Origin: JALNZU01 sp964463695
GTDB taxonomy: Bacteria; Bacteroidota; Bacteroidia; Bacteroidales; F082
Length of the DNA: 64,000 nucleotides
NCBI GenBank assembly: GCA_964463695.1
Contig: CAYXCZ010000023.1
Location: forward strand, 1-64,000
Direction of reading: 5' to 3'
Shown: positions 42,206 to 50,016 of the stretch, one piece after another
How positions within the stretch are numbered: position 1 is the first letter of the stretch
Layout: every line of letters begins with the position of its first letter
Notes under the pieces: generated by a model
The model's database searches: none
Told to the model about the DNA's origin: nothing
What the model saw: the letters and a program-made list of their open reading frames with translations, nothing else
Translations under genes and position numbers: made by a program

Positions 42206-43568
42206 GATGCGAAACTTTTTTATTGTCACCTGAAGATTTTAAAACACTCTTGACTTCAGCAATGGCAATCACCGGGAACACCCTGATGAAGAGCAGGAAC
42301 AAAGTGAAGAACAACCCAAGTGTACCAACATATAGTCCAACTTCAACGATTGTTGGTTTATACATCACCCAGCTTGAAGGTAAATAATCGCGGTGAAGTG
42401 ATGTAACTACAATTACAAAACGTTCAAACCACATACCTATGTTAACAAAGATGCTTATAATGAACGTTGCAACCAGATTTGTCCTGATTTTTTTGAACCA
42501 GAAAAGCTGAGGAGTAATAACATTACATGTCATCATTATCCAGTATGCCCAGGCATAAGGTCCTGTAGCTCTGTTGATAAAGGCATATTGTTCATATTCA
42601 ACTCCGGAATACCAGGCCATGAAAAACTCCGTGATATAAGCAATACCGACAATTGAACCGGTTATTATAATAACCTTGTTCATGTTTTCGATGTGACCAA
42701 CGGTGATGTAATCTTCAAGATTAAGTGCTTTCCTCGTTACGATAAGTAAGGTGAGTACCATCGCAAAACCAGAAAAAACAGCCCCAGACACAAAATAAGG
42801 AGGGAAAATCGTTGTATGCCAGCCTGGAATTACCGAGGTAGCAAAGTCGAAACTCACGATTGTGTGTACTGAAAGAACGAGCGGAGCTGCCAAACCAGCT
42901 AGAATTAAGCTTACTGTTTCGTGGCGTGACCAATGTCTTGCAGATCCTGTCCAGCCAAAACTCAAAAAGCCATAAATCGCTTTGCGAATTTTATTGGTAG
43001 CTTTATCACGCACTGTACCTAAGTCAGGAATAAGGCCAATATACCAAAAAACCAGTGATACAAGCAGATAAGTGCTGATAGCGAAAACGTCCCATAACAA
43101 AGGGGAGTTAAAGTTTACCCATAAAGCACGGGTATTTGGATATGGGAAAATGAAGAATCCAAGCAACAGACGTCCCATGTGTATCAACGGGAAAAATCCC
43201 GCACAGGCAATAGCAATCAATGTCATTGCTTCGGCCGAACGGTTGATGCTGGTTCTCCATTTTTGACGGAAAAGCAACAAAATTGCTGAGATAAATGTAC
43301 CGGCGTGACCAATACCGACCCACCATACAAAGTTGGTGATGTCCCATGCCCAGCCTACGGTTTTATTCAAACCCCATGTTCCGATACCGTAATAAACGGT
43401 CATAAATGTCGCCCAGGCTCCAAACAGGGCAGCAGCGCCTGAAAGGGTAATGCCCATATACCAGTATTTGGAAGGCTTACCTGCCATTGGTGCCAAAATA
43501 TCTTTGGTGACCTGACTGTAATCCTTTGACCCTCTGATAAGCGGTTCTCTTAGTGGAGATACGTACAT
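42198..43568 (-). CDS. actC: Alternative complex III membrane subunit ActC (NrfD/PsrC family)
   Basis: Integral-membrane quinol-oxidising subunit, 456 residues with about ten membrane segments. Family features include WGLNKTVGWAWDITNFVWWV near 69-88, IGHAGTFISAILLLFRQKWR near 91-110 (conserved His near the quinol pocket), NRSAEAMTLIAIACAGFFPL near 113-132 and FDFATSVIPGWHTTIFPPYF near 239-258. It lies between actB and actD and overlaps actD by 8 bases. Quinol binding next to the Fe-S arm of ActB is known from structures of related complexes. Confidence 0.95.
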   Translation of the reverse strand: MYVSPLREPLIRGSKDYSQVTKDILAPMAGKPSKYWYMGITLSGAAALFGAWATFMTVYYGIGTWGLNKTVGWAWDITNFVWWVGIGHAGTFISAILLLFRQKWRTSINRSAEAMTLIAIACAGFFPLIHMGRLLLGFFIFPYPNTRALWVNFNSPLLWDVFAISTYLLVSLVFWYIGLIPDLGTVRDKATNKIRKAIYGFLSFGWTGSARHWSRHETVSLILAGLAAPLVLSVHTIVSFDFATSVIPGWHTTIFPPYFVSGAVFSGFAMVLTLLIVTRKALNLEDYITVGHIENMNKVIIITGSIVGIAYITEFFMAWYSGVEYEQYAFINRATGPYAWAYWIMMTCNVITPQLFWFKKIRTNLVATFIISIFVNIGMWFERFVIVVTSLHRDYLPSSWVMYKPTIVEVGLYVGTLGLFFTLFLLFIRVFPVIAIAEVKSVLKSSGDNKKVSHHE

Positions 43569-43584
43569 GCTTCTTTGGTTTTAG

Positions 43585-46566
43585 TTATACGGTTTTGTTT
43601 TTTACTTTGGTAAGGTAACCTACTGAAGGCAAGGTATGAATTTCCTCCAAAAGGTGATAGTTGCGTTCGCTGGCAAAATATTGAGAAACTTTGCTATTCT
43701 TATCGTTAAGGTTACCAAAAACGATCGCTTCTGCAGGACACGCTTGCGCACAAGCTGGAACAACCTCTCCATCACGGAGCTGGCGGTCTTCTGTTTTTGC
43801 AACAAGTTTCTTCTCCTGAATACGTTGAACACAGAATGAGCATTTTTCAATGACCCCTTTTGCACGGGTGGTGACATCCGGATTAAGAACAAGGCGTCTT
43901 AAATCTGTTGTCATATCTGTTGGGTCATACGTGTTTCCTGTGAAAGAGTCAGCTCCTGTATAATCAAGGAAATTAAAACGACGCACTTTGTAAGGGCAGT
44001 TATTAGCGCAATAGCGTGTTCCAATACACCTGTTGTATGCCATCTGATTGAGTCCTTCATTGGAATGTGTTGTAGCAGCAACAGGACAAACATTTTCACA
44101 CGGTGCGTTATCGCAATGCTGACACATAACTGGTTGACGAACAACTTCAGGATCGTTAGGATCACCTTTATAATAGCGGTCAATACGAATCCAGTGCATT
44201 TCACGCGAAGCGATGACCTGCTCTTTACCTACAACTGGCACATTATTCTCAGAGGAACAAGCAACAACGCAAGCGTTACAACCTGTACAAGCATTCAAAT
44301 CAATCGCCATCCCCCAATGCAAACCATCAAAAGTAGCTTCAGGGTATAACGATTTTAGGTGTTTCTTAACTTCAAGGCGAGTTTCATTACCAGATTGAGG
44401 ATCTTCAAGATAAGCTTCCAAAGAGGTATCTCTGATCAGCTCTCTTCCTTCCATTGAATGATGTGATTGTGTTTTTGCCAAAGGATAAGTTCCTGCTTCA
44501 ACAGCCAGCTGAACATCATACACATCAAACGATTTAGTACCTTCTATCAAAGATAGCATTGGGTATAGATTCTTTCCAACACCATTGGCAGGCACGCCAG
44601 TTTGCTGCCGACCATAGCCCAGAGCCACTGCTACCGTTTTGTATTCCTGACCCGGCTGAACGATTACAGGTAAAGTGACACTACCATTAATTGACACCAA
44701 TTGTTCATCAACAACATTCAGCTCATCTGCTAAACGCGGAGAAATCATAATGTAATTGTCCCAACATGCTTTTGTTACAGGATCAGGCAACTCCTGAAGC
44801 CATGGATTATTGGCATGTTTTCCTGAACCAACACTTACGTTGCTGTATAACACAAGGTCAATGACATCGCCTGCAGAACTACCTTTTGCAGATTCAAATG
44901 CTTCAATTGAAGCTGCATTGGTATAGGCTATAGGCACTAAATCCTTTTCACCTGATTCAAATATTCCATCGTGTAAACATTTATTCCAGAATGCGGTAAA
45001 ACCAAACAATCCATCTGTTTTAGGATAAATATTCTTTTCCCAATAATTGCTGATATAGGTTCTGAAATCAGTTGTGTTTCCAGCCCAGCGCAACAAAGAC
45101 TCCTGTGTAGCACGGGTATTAAAAATTGGCCGGATAGCAGGTTGAGCCAAGGAGTAGAATCCTGTTTTTATTTCAGCATCATTCCATGCTTCAAGGTAAT
45201 GATGATCAGGACAAATATAAGTTACTGCAGCAGAGGTTTCATCAGTAACTACTGGCATTGAAACAGTTAAACCTACCTTTTTTAAGCCTTCAGTAAATTT
45301 TGATGCTTCAGGATAATCATACAATGGGTTGACATCAAGCACAATAAGTGCATCAACTTTACCATCATTCATCTCGCTAACTAACTGTGTCATGCGTGAA
45401 TCGATTCCCTGACGTGATTTTAAAATCACATCTGTTTCGATTGTCATGCCATAATTACCCAATAGGTTATTTATTTCGTTAACAAGTAGTTGCGTTTTTT
45501 TATTATTACTTCCACAAACCACCAGAGAGGCCGTTTTATGTTTCATTAATTCAGCAGCCAGACTTTTCACATCTTGTGATACTTCAGGCATACTAGCTTT
45601 TAACTCACCATTAAGAGCCTTAAGTTCATTCAAAAGATTCGCCAAAACAAGTTTTTGATGAGAAGGTCGCATTTGAACTCTGTAATCGGCATTGCTTCCC
45701 GTTAGCGACATTGCGCCTTCAAACTGAATATGCCGTGACATCTTTTTCTGGCCATCGACTAACTTCCTGTTCTTGACATACTGTTTCGTATACTCAACAG
45801 GAGAAAGCCAGCTTCCAAGAAAATCAGCATCGAAAGAAACGATGAGATCAGCTTTGTCAAAACGATATGAAGGTACAAATGCCTGTCCAAAAGAGGCGTG
45901 ATTTGCTTCTAAAATTCCTGAGGCAGAAATTACATCGTATTCGACATGCTGAACAACAGGGAAAACCTGAGCAAATTCTTCAATTGCCGCTTTTGTTGAG
46001 GGGCTAATTACTGTCGAAGAAAGCAAAACGATCTTTCCGTTACGGTTGCTGATTTCTTTAAGCTTACCAGCTATCTCAGCATCTGCTTGTTCCCATGTTG
46101 TTTCACTTCCCTCTTTTAGTGGAGCTTTATAACGTGCATTATCATACAGATTTAAAACAGAAGCCTGTGTGCGGGCGTTTGTTCCGCCTTTAGTTACTGA
46201 TGAAAGGCTATTACCTTCAATTTTGATAGGTCTGCCATCGCGTACTTTTACCAACACACTGCTATATTCAATACCATCATAAAAGGTTGAAGCATAATAG
46301 GAAGCTTTTCCAGGTATGATGCTTTCGGGTTGAATGAGGAAAGGAATAGCCTTTCTGACGGGTTGTTCACATGATGAAGCCACAGCAGCTGAAGCAATTG
46401 TAAAACCAAATGCTTTGAGAAAATCACGACGCGATGTTGGTGGCAAAGCTGCAGACTCACGTTGCAATTTCAAAATAAAGGACTTGTCACCAGCTGATTG
46501 CTCTTCAAGCTCCCTTGAAGGGTCTACTCTGAGCTCTTCCAAGCTTTTAAAATACTTATTTTCCAT
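43585..46566 (-). CDS. actB: Alternative complex III iron-sulfur/molybdopterin-like subunit ActB
   Basis: Periplasmic electron-transfer subunit, 993 residues. A twin-arginine signal (SRRDFLKAFGF at 45-55) ends near SSCEQ, which may add a lipid anchor. The first two-thirds resembles molybdopterin oxidoreductases but lacks the cofactor-binding features in this family. The C-terminal part holds ferredoxin-like 4Fe-4S motifs: CTGCNACVVACSSENN, CQHCDNAPCENVCP, CIGTRYCANNCPYK, and CSFCVQRI paired with CAQACPAEA. Electrons pass from menaquinol at ActC through these clusters to the hemes of ActA and ActE. It follows actA by 22 bases. A TatA gene is elsewhere in the window. Confidence 0.95.
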   Translation of the reverse strand: MENKYFKSLEELRVDPSRELEEQSAGDKSFILKLQRESAALPPTSRRDFLKAFGFTIASAAVASSCEQPVRKAIPFLIQPESIIPGKASYYASTFYDGIEYSSVLVKVRDGRPIKIEGNSLSSVTKGGTNARTQASVLNLYDNARYKAPLKEGSETTWEQADAEIAGKLKEISNRNGKIVLLSSTVISPSTKAAIEEFAQVFPVVQHVEYDVISASGILEANHASFGQAFVPSYRFDKADLIVSFDADFLGSWLSPVEYTKQYVKNRKLVDGQKKMSRHIQFEGAMSLTGSNADYRVQMRPSHQKLVLANLLNELKALNGELKASMPEVSQDVKSLAAELMKHKTASLVVCGSNNKKTQLLVNEINNLLGNYGMTIETDVILKSRQGIDSRMTQLVSEMNDGKVDALIVLDVNPLYDYPEASKFTEGLKKVGLTVSMPVVTDETSAAVTYICPDHHYLEAWNDAEIKTGFYSLAQPAIRPIFNTRATQESLLRWAGNTTDFRTYISNYWEKNIYPKTDGLFGFTAFWNKCLHDGIFESGEKDLVPIAYTNAASIEAFESAKGSSAGDVIDLVLYSNVSVGSGKHANNPWLQELPDPVTKACWDNYIMISPRLADELNVVDEQLVSINGSVTLPVIVQPGQEYKTVAVALGYGRQQTGVPANGVGKNLYPMLSLIEGTKSFDVYDVQLAVEAGTYPLAKTQSHHSMEGRELIRDTSLEAYLEDPQSGNETRLEVKKHLKSLYPEATFDGLHWGMAIDLNACTGCNACVVACSSENNVPVVGKEQVIASREMHWIRIDRYYKGDPNDPEVVRQPVMCQHCDNAPCENVCPVAATTHSNEGLNQMAYNRCIGTRYCANNCPYKVRRFNFLDYTGADSFTGNTYDPTDMTTDLRRLVLNPDVTTRAKGVIEKCSFCVQRIQEKKLVAKTEDRQLRDGEVVPACAQACPAEAIVFGNLNDKNSKVSQYFASERNYHLLEEIHTLPSVGYLTKVKNKTV

Positions 46567-46588
46567 TAAGAATGTTTTCTTTGGTATG

Positions 46589-47803
46589 TTAATAATGACA
46601 TTTCATACAATCACCACCGCCCAGCATGTCGGCTGTAACTTTTTTCACTTCACCATTTTTAAATTGCTCATGCATTTTTTCGTAGGTAGTAAAAAAAGCG
46701 TTGTCAGCAAACTGGACTTCAGTTTTGCGATGACAATCAAGACACCAGCCCATGCTCAGGTCGTTCACCTGCATAACTTCATGCATTGTGTTAACCTCTC
46801 CATGGCATTCAGCGCAATCGAGTTTCCCGGAATTAACATGTTGCTGATGGCTAAAAAACACATGGTCAGGAAGATTATGAATGCGGACCCATTGTACAGG
46901 TTCGCCACTATCCCAGGCTTGCTGAATTTTTGCAATCTGCTCAGTGCCGGTAATCTTTCCTTGTTTAACCATATGGTGGCAGTTCATGCAGACATTCACT
47001 GATGGTATACCAGCACTTTTGCTGTAATCAGCTGCGGTGTGGCAGTATTTACAGTCGATTTGATTCTGCCCGGCATGCACCTTATGTGAAAACCAGATAG
47101 GTTGCTCAGGTTGGTAATACTGTTGGCGTCCTAAACCCGCAGCTTCCTTATACATTATTTCACCGATGATAAACAACCCAACGAGAATCAGTGTTGAATG
47201 AACAAACTTTGCCTTGATTACTTTAGTAATGAAGAGATCGATGAGAACAACTATCAGGATAATGATTGTGATGAAGAAAGTTGTTCCGAAATTGCGGTTT
47301 GCATCTCTCTCTATCTCAATCAACCGTTCTTCACGGGCTTCTTGTTCAGCAACCATTTGTGCTGCCAGCGCTTCCTTTGCTTTCAACTCATCGTTGGCAG
47401 GTTCAGCAACGGCATACTTTGGGTCAACTTTACCCCCACTTTTGATATACATCAAAATATCAATGATTTGCTCATCGGTAAGGTTGTGCGGAGGCATTGG
47501 AATTTTGTTGTTCTCTTCATACACCTGCACAGCAATAGGATCACCGGATTGGATCACCTCTTGTGAGTTGCGTATAAAGCGTATCAGCCAGTCCTGTTCT
47601 CTGCGTTCGGTAATGCCAGAAAGGTTTGGCCCGATTAGTTTTGGGCCTTCCAGATTATGGCAGACCTTACATTGCTGGAAGTTCTTTTCTGCTTCAAGCG
47701 TTTGAGCGCTGACCGGCTGTAAGAGAGTAGCAAGCCCAATGAAAAGAACCCATGTAATTACACGCTTCATTTGGCGTGATGAAGGTAAATTAATGATCAT
47801 CAT
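46589..47803 (-). CDS. actA: Alternative complex III multiheme cytochrome ActA with extra N-terminal cytochrome domain
   Basis: First gene of the act operon, 404 residues with six CxxCH heme sites. After a signal peptide comes an N-terminal cytochrome c domain with CKVCH at 45-49 and a Met-ligand candidate in KIPMPPHNLT. A charged helical linker (about 135-170) and membrane segments (about 174-214) follow, then the ActA pentaheme core with CKYCH 251, CMNCH 272, CAECH 330, CLDCH 354 and CMKCH 399. ActA proteins are usually described as pentaheme, so the extra domain is notable. A later ATG at 47770 (MKRVITWVLFIGL) would give a more standard signal peptide. Confidence 0.94.
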   Translation of the reverse strand: MMIINLPSSRQMKRVITWVLFIGLATLLQPVSAQTLEAEKNFQQCKVCHNLEGPKLIGPNLSGITERREQDWLIRFIRNSQEVIQSGDPIAVQVYEENNKIPMPPHNLTDEQIIDILMYIKSGGKVDPKYAVAEPANDELKAKEALAAQMVAEQEAREERLIEIERDANRNFGTTFFITIIILIVVLIDLFITKVIKAKFVHSTLILVGLFIIGEIMYKEAAGLGRQQYYQPEQPIWFSHKVHAGQNQIDCKYCHTAADYSKSAGIPSVNVCMNCHHMVKQGKITGTEQIAKIQQAWDSGEPVQWVRIHNLPDHVFFSHQQHVNSGKLDCAECHGEVNTMHEVMQVNDLSMGWCLDCHRKTEVQFADNAFFTTYEKMHEQFKNGEVKKVTADMLGGGDCMKCHY

Positions 47804-47930
47804 ACGTGATGCTTGGTTAGAAAAATTTTGTGTTCAACTTTGTGCAATAGATGCAAAATACTCATTATCTATAATTTAGAGATACGTTTCGTTCAAATGA
47901 CAGTTTTCAAATTTAGGATTTTTTAACATA

Positions 47931-47962
47931 CAAATATACAATTCAGCATGAAAGTACCACAA
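47931..47962 (-). promoter_or_regulatory. Candidate promoter of the act operon
   Basis: Minus-strand TTG at 47960-47962, 21-base spacer and TATATTTG at 47931-47938. The -7 box matches TAnnTTTG; the spacer is at the long end. It would leave a leader of about 120 bases before actA, in which I see no clear structure. Confidence 0.4.
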
Positions 47963-47990
47963 TACAAAAGCAATAAAGGGCATTTTTTTT

Positions 47991-48024
47991 CAAAAAAAAA
48001 CAGTCGACTTTCACAAGTCGACTG
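47991..48024 (-). terminator. Rho-independent terminator of the lemA-TPM operon
   Basis: A perfect 10-base stem CAGTCGACTT (48001-48010) with its complement (48015-48024), a 4-base loop and a long T run on the minus strand. It lies about 57 bases after the stop codon of the second TPM gene and separates this operon from actA. Confidence 0.9.
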
Positions 48025-48081
48025 TAATTCATTATTTATCAGTTATTTAAAAAATAACAATTAAAGCAATTTATTTTTGCA

Positions 48082-48909
48082 TTACCAACTTCCTCCAGCG
48101 CCACCGCCGCCAAAGCTGCCGCCGCCAAAACCACCAAAACCGCCTCCACCCGAGCCACCTGATCCACCGGTGAATCCTCCCCAGCTTCCTGAATGACTTC
48201 GGTTTGCCTGACTGGCAAGCCATAATGCTGCCCATAACGATCCACTTGGCGCACTTCCAATACTTGTATTGGATTTGGACGAACGAAACATAATCAGCAA
48301 AATGATAAGAATTATAACTACTCCTATCCATGAGCCGTTTGCCTTACCATCATACTGATCGGCTGAATAAAGTCCTGAAGCCAGCCCAATCATAGTATCA
48401 ACCGCTTTATCGATCCCACCGTAATAATCTCCTGACATAAACGCAGGTATCATTTCCTTTTCAACAATTCGTTTGGCAAGAGCATCTGGTATCACTGCTT
48501 CGAGACCGTAACCTGTTGCAATGTAAGCCTTTCCTTTTGAACGGTCCGTTTTGGGTTTGACAATGATAACTGCTCCGTTGTTTTGACCTTTTTTTCCAAC
48601 ACCCCATGTTTCACCGATACGATAGGCATAATCAGCAACTTCATAACCATTCAGATCGTTAACAATCAAAACCAGTATTTGAGTCGAAGTGGTATCATTG
48701 TAATTTACCAATTTGCTTTCAAGCTGCTGCAGCTCTGCGCTGCCAAGAATACCGGCTAAGTCATTCACCAGCCTTGGCGGATTGGATGGCAGAGGCAGCT
48801 CCTGCGAATACAAACCGCTACTTATCAGCGAGAAAAACAGTAATAAGAGCGAGCTTGTTATCCGCTTTGTGTTGTTACGAACTGAAAGAAATTTCATCAG
48901 ATAATTCAT
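48082..48909 (-). CDS. TPM domain membrane protein with glycine-rich tail
   Basis: A 275-residue protein with a signal peptide (about residues 16-35), a periplasmic TPM domain (about 45-165, starting RLVNDLAGILGSAELQQLES and including GETWGVGKKGQNNGAVIIV), one membrane segment (about 192-212) and a C-terminal tail very rich in Gly and Ser (about 238-275, GG and FGG repeats). TPM proteins of this type are often called YgcG-like. TPM domains lie next to lemA in many bacteria; their function is unresolved, with links to photosystem repair and envelope stress reported. It overlaps the preceding TPM gene by 35 bases and ends the operon. Confidence 0.88.
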   Translation of the reverse strand: MNYLMKFLSVRNNTKRITSSLLLLFFSLISSGLYSQELPLPSNPPRLVNDLAGILGSAELQQLESKLVNYNDTTSTQILVLIVNDLNGYEVADYAYRIGETWGVGKKGQNNGAVIIVKPKTDRSKGKAYIATGYGLEAVIPDALAKRIVEKEMIPAFMSGDYYGGIDKAVDTMIGLASGLYSADQYDGKANGSWIGVVIILIILLIMFRSSKSNTSIGSAPSGSLWAALWLASQANRSHSGSWGGFTGGSGGSGGGGFGGFGGGSFGGGGAGGSW

Positions 48910-49315
48910 TTAAATCGTCTTTTTGGAATGGAAAATGCTTCTTTAGTTTTTGACCAGTCATTTCAATGCCGGCTATCAAACCATCTGCAAAAGAAGATTG
49001 TTTAAAATGTGCAGCCATGGTATGTTTAATTTCAACCCAGAAATTTTCTTCTACCAAAGCATTTATACCCATATCGCCTATAACTGCAAACTTTCTATCT
49101 TTTACAGCAAGATAAAACAGCACGCCGTTGCGAAGTTCGGTTTTAATCATTCCCAATTCTGAGAATAAAAAAGCTGTTCTGTCAAGCACATCTCCCTTAC
49201 AGGAATTTTCGATATGAACTCGAATTTCGCCTGAAGTGTTGAATTCAGCTTTCAGGATTGCAGCCTTTATGGCTTCTTTCTCTTGTTTGCTGAAAAAAAG
49301 TTGAGCATTTGGCAT
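48875..49315 (-). CDS. Short TPM domain protein
   Basis: A 146-residue TPM protein, without signal peptide or membrane segment, that begins MPNAQLFFSKQEKEAIKAAI. The segment TSGEIRVHIENSCKGDVLDR near 28-47 and NGVLFYLAVKDRKFAVIGDM near 62-81 is the TPM core. The C-terminus, which contains HFPFQKDDLNELSDEI, is the type seen in the second, cytosolic TPM protein of LemA operons. It lies between lemA (about 11 bases) and the longer TPM gene, which it overlaps by 35 bases. Function unknown; likely works with LemA. Confidence 0.88.
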   Translation of the reverse strand: MPNAQLFFSKQEKEAIKAAILKAEFNTSGEIRVHIENSCKGDVLDRTAFLFSELGMIKTELRNGVLFYLAVKDRKFAVIGDMGINALVEENFWVEIKHTMAAHFKQSSFADGLIAGIEMTGQKLKKHFPFQKDDLNELSDEISFSS

Positions 49316-49326
49316 GGTGTGATTAT

Positions 49327-49917
49327 TTAAAATTCCACTTTTGGAGCAGTTTCTGCGCCGGCAACAGCTTCAAAATAAGGCTTGGCCGCAAACCCAAACA
49401 TACTTGCAAGAAAATTCTGTGGGAACGATTTAATATAGGTGTTGTACACCCTTGTTGTTTCGTTAAATTTCTGACGCTCAACAGTGATTCTGTTTTCTGT
49501 TCCTTCCAGCTGAGCCTGCAACTCAAGGAAGTTCTGATTTGCTTTGAGGTCAGGATACCGCTCTACTACGACCATAAGCCGGGAAAGAGCGCCGCTAAGA
49601 CCTTCCTGTGCTTGCTGGAAAGCCTTCATGTTTGCTTCGGTGAGGTTTTCTGCATTCAGGTTTACTGAGGTTGCCTTTGCTCGTGCTTCGATCACGCCTG
49701 TGAGCACTTCCTGCTCATGAGCAGCATAACCTTTTACGGTATTCACAAGGTTTGGAATAAGATCAGCCCGGCGCTGGTATACATTTTCTACCTGTGCCCA
49801 CTGAGCATCAACTTGTTCACCATTTTGAACCATGGTGTTGTATGTATTCTTGAAAAAGCTGTAGAAGAGCAAAATTACAACTGCAATTACAGCAATGATG
49901 ATAAGGGTTTTTTTCAT
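49327..49917 (-). CDS. lemA: LemA family protein
   Basis: A 196-residue protein anchored by one N-terminal hydrophobic segment (MKKTLIIIAVIAVVILLFYS) with the rest helical and probably extracytoplasmic. Family motifs include AQWAQVENVYQRRADLIPNL near 40-59, TVKGYAAHEQEVLTGVIEAR near 63-82, VVVERYPDLKANQNFLELQA near 115-134 and LEGTENRITVERQKFNETTR near 135-154. The ATG at 49917 is chosen because it starts the hydrophobic segment; the open frame runs further upstream. It is the first gene of an operon with two TPM proteins. LemA's role is not established. Confidence 0.92.
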   Translation of the reverse strand: MKKTLIIIAVIAVVILLFYSFFKNTYNTMVQNGEQVDAQWAQVENVYQRRADLIPNLVNTVKGYAAHEQEVLTGVIEARAKATSVNLNAENLTEANMKAFQQAQEGLSGALSRLMVVVERYPDLKANQNFLELQAQLEGTENRITVERQKFNETTRVYNTYIKSFPQNFLASMFGFAAKPYFEAVAGAETAPKVEF

Positions 49918-49953
49918 TTTACAAATATTTGTGTGTAAAAGTAAACTTTTCTG

Positions 49954-49994
49954 GTAAAAAAAGAGCAAAAGGTTCAATAAATCAAACCTTTTGC
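49954..49994 (-). terminator. Rho-independent terminator of htpG
   Basis: GCAAAAGGTT (49965-49974) and its complement (49985-49994) form a 10-base stem with a 10-base loop, followed by a T run on the minus strand. It lies about 20 bases after the htpG stop and just before lemA. Confidence 0.85.
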
Positions 49995-50016
49995 TTCAAA
50001 ATTATTTTTGTTGAAC

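Noticed and set aside
43585..46566. ActB as a true molybdenum enzyme
   Set aside because: The domain is homologous to molybdopterin oxidoreductases, but ActB in this family is known not to carry the cofactor, and the gene lies in a complete act operon.
46334..47002. A 222-codon plus-strand frame across the actB-actA junction
   Set aside because: It is antisense to two strongly supported genes and its product has no recognisable domain.
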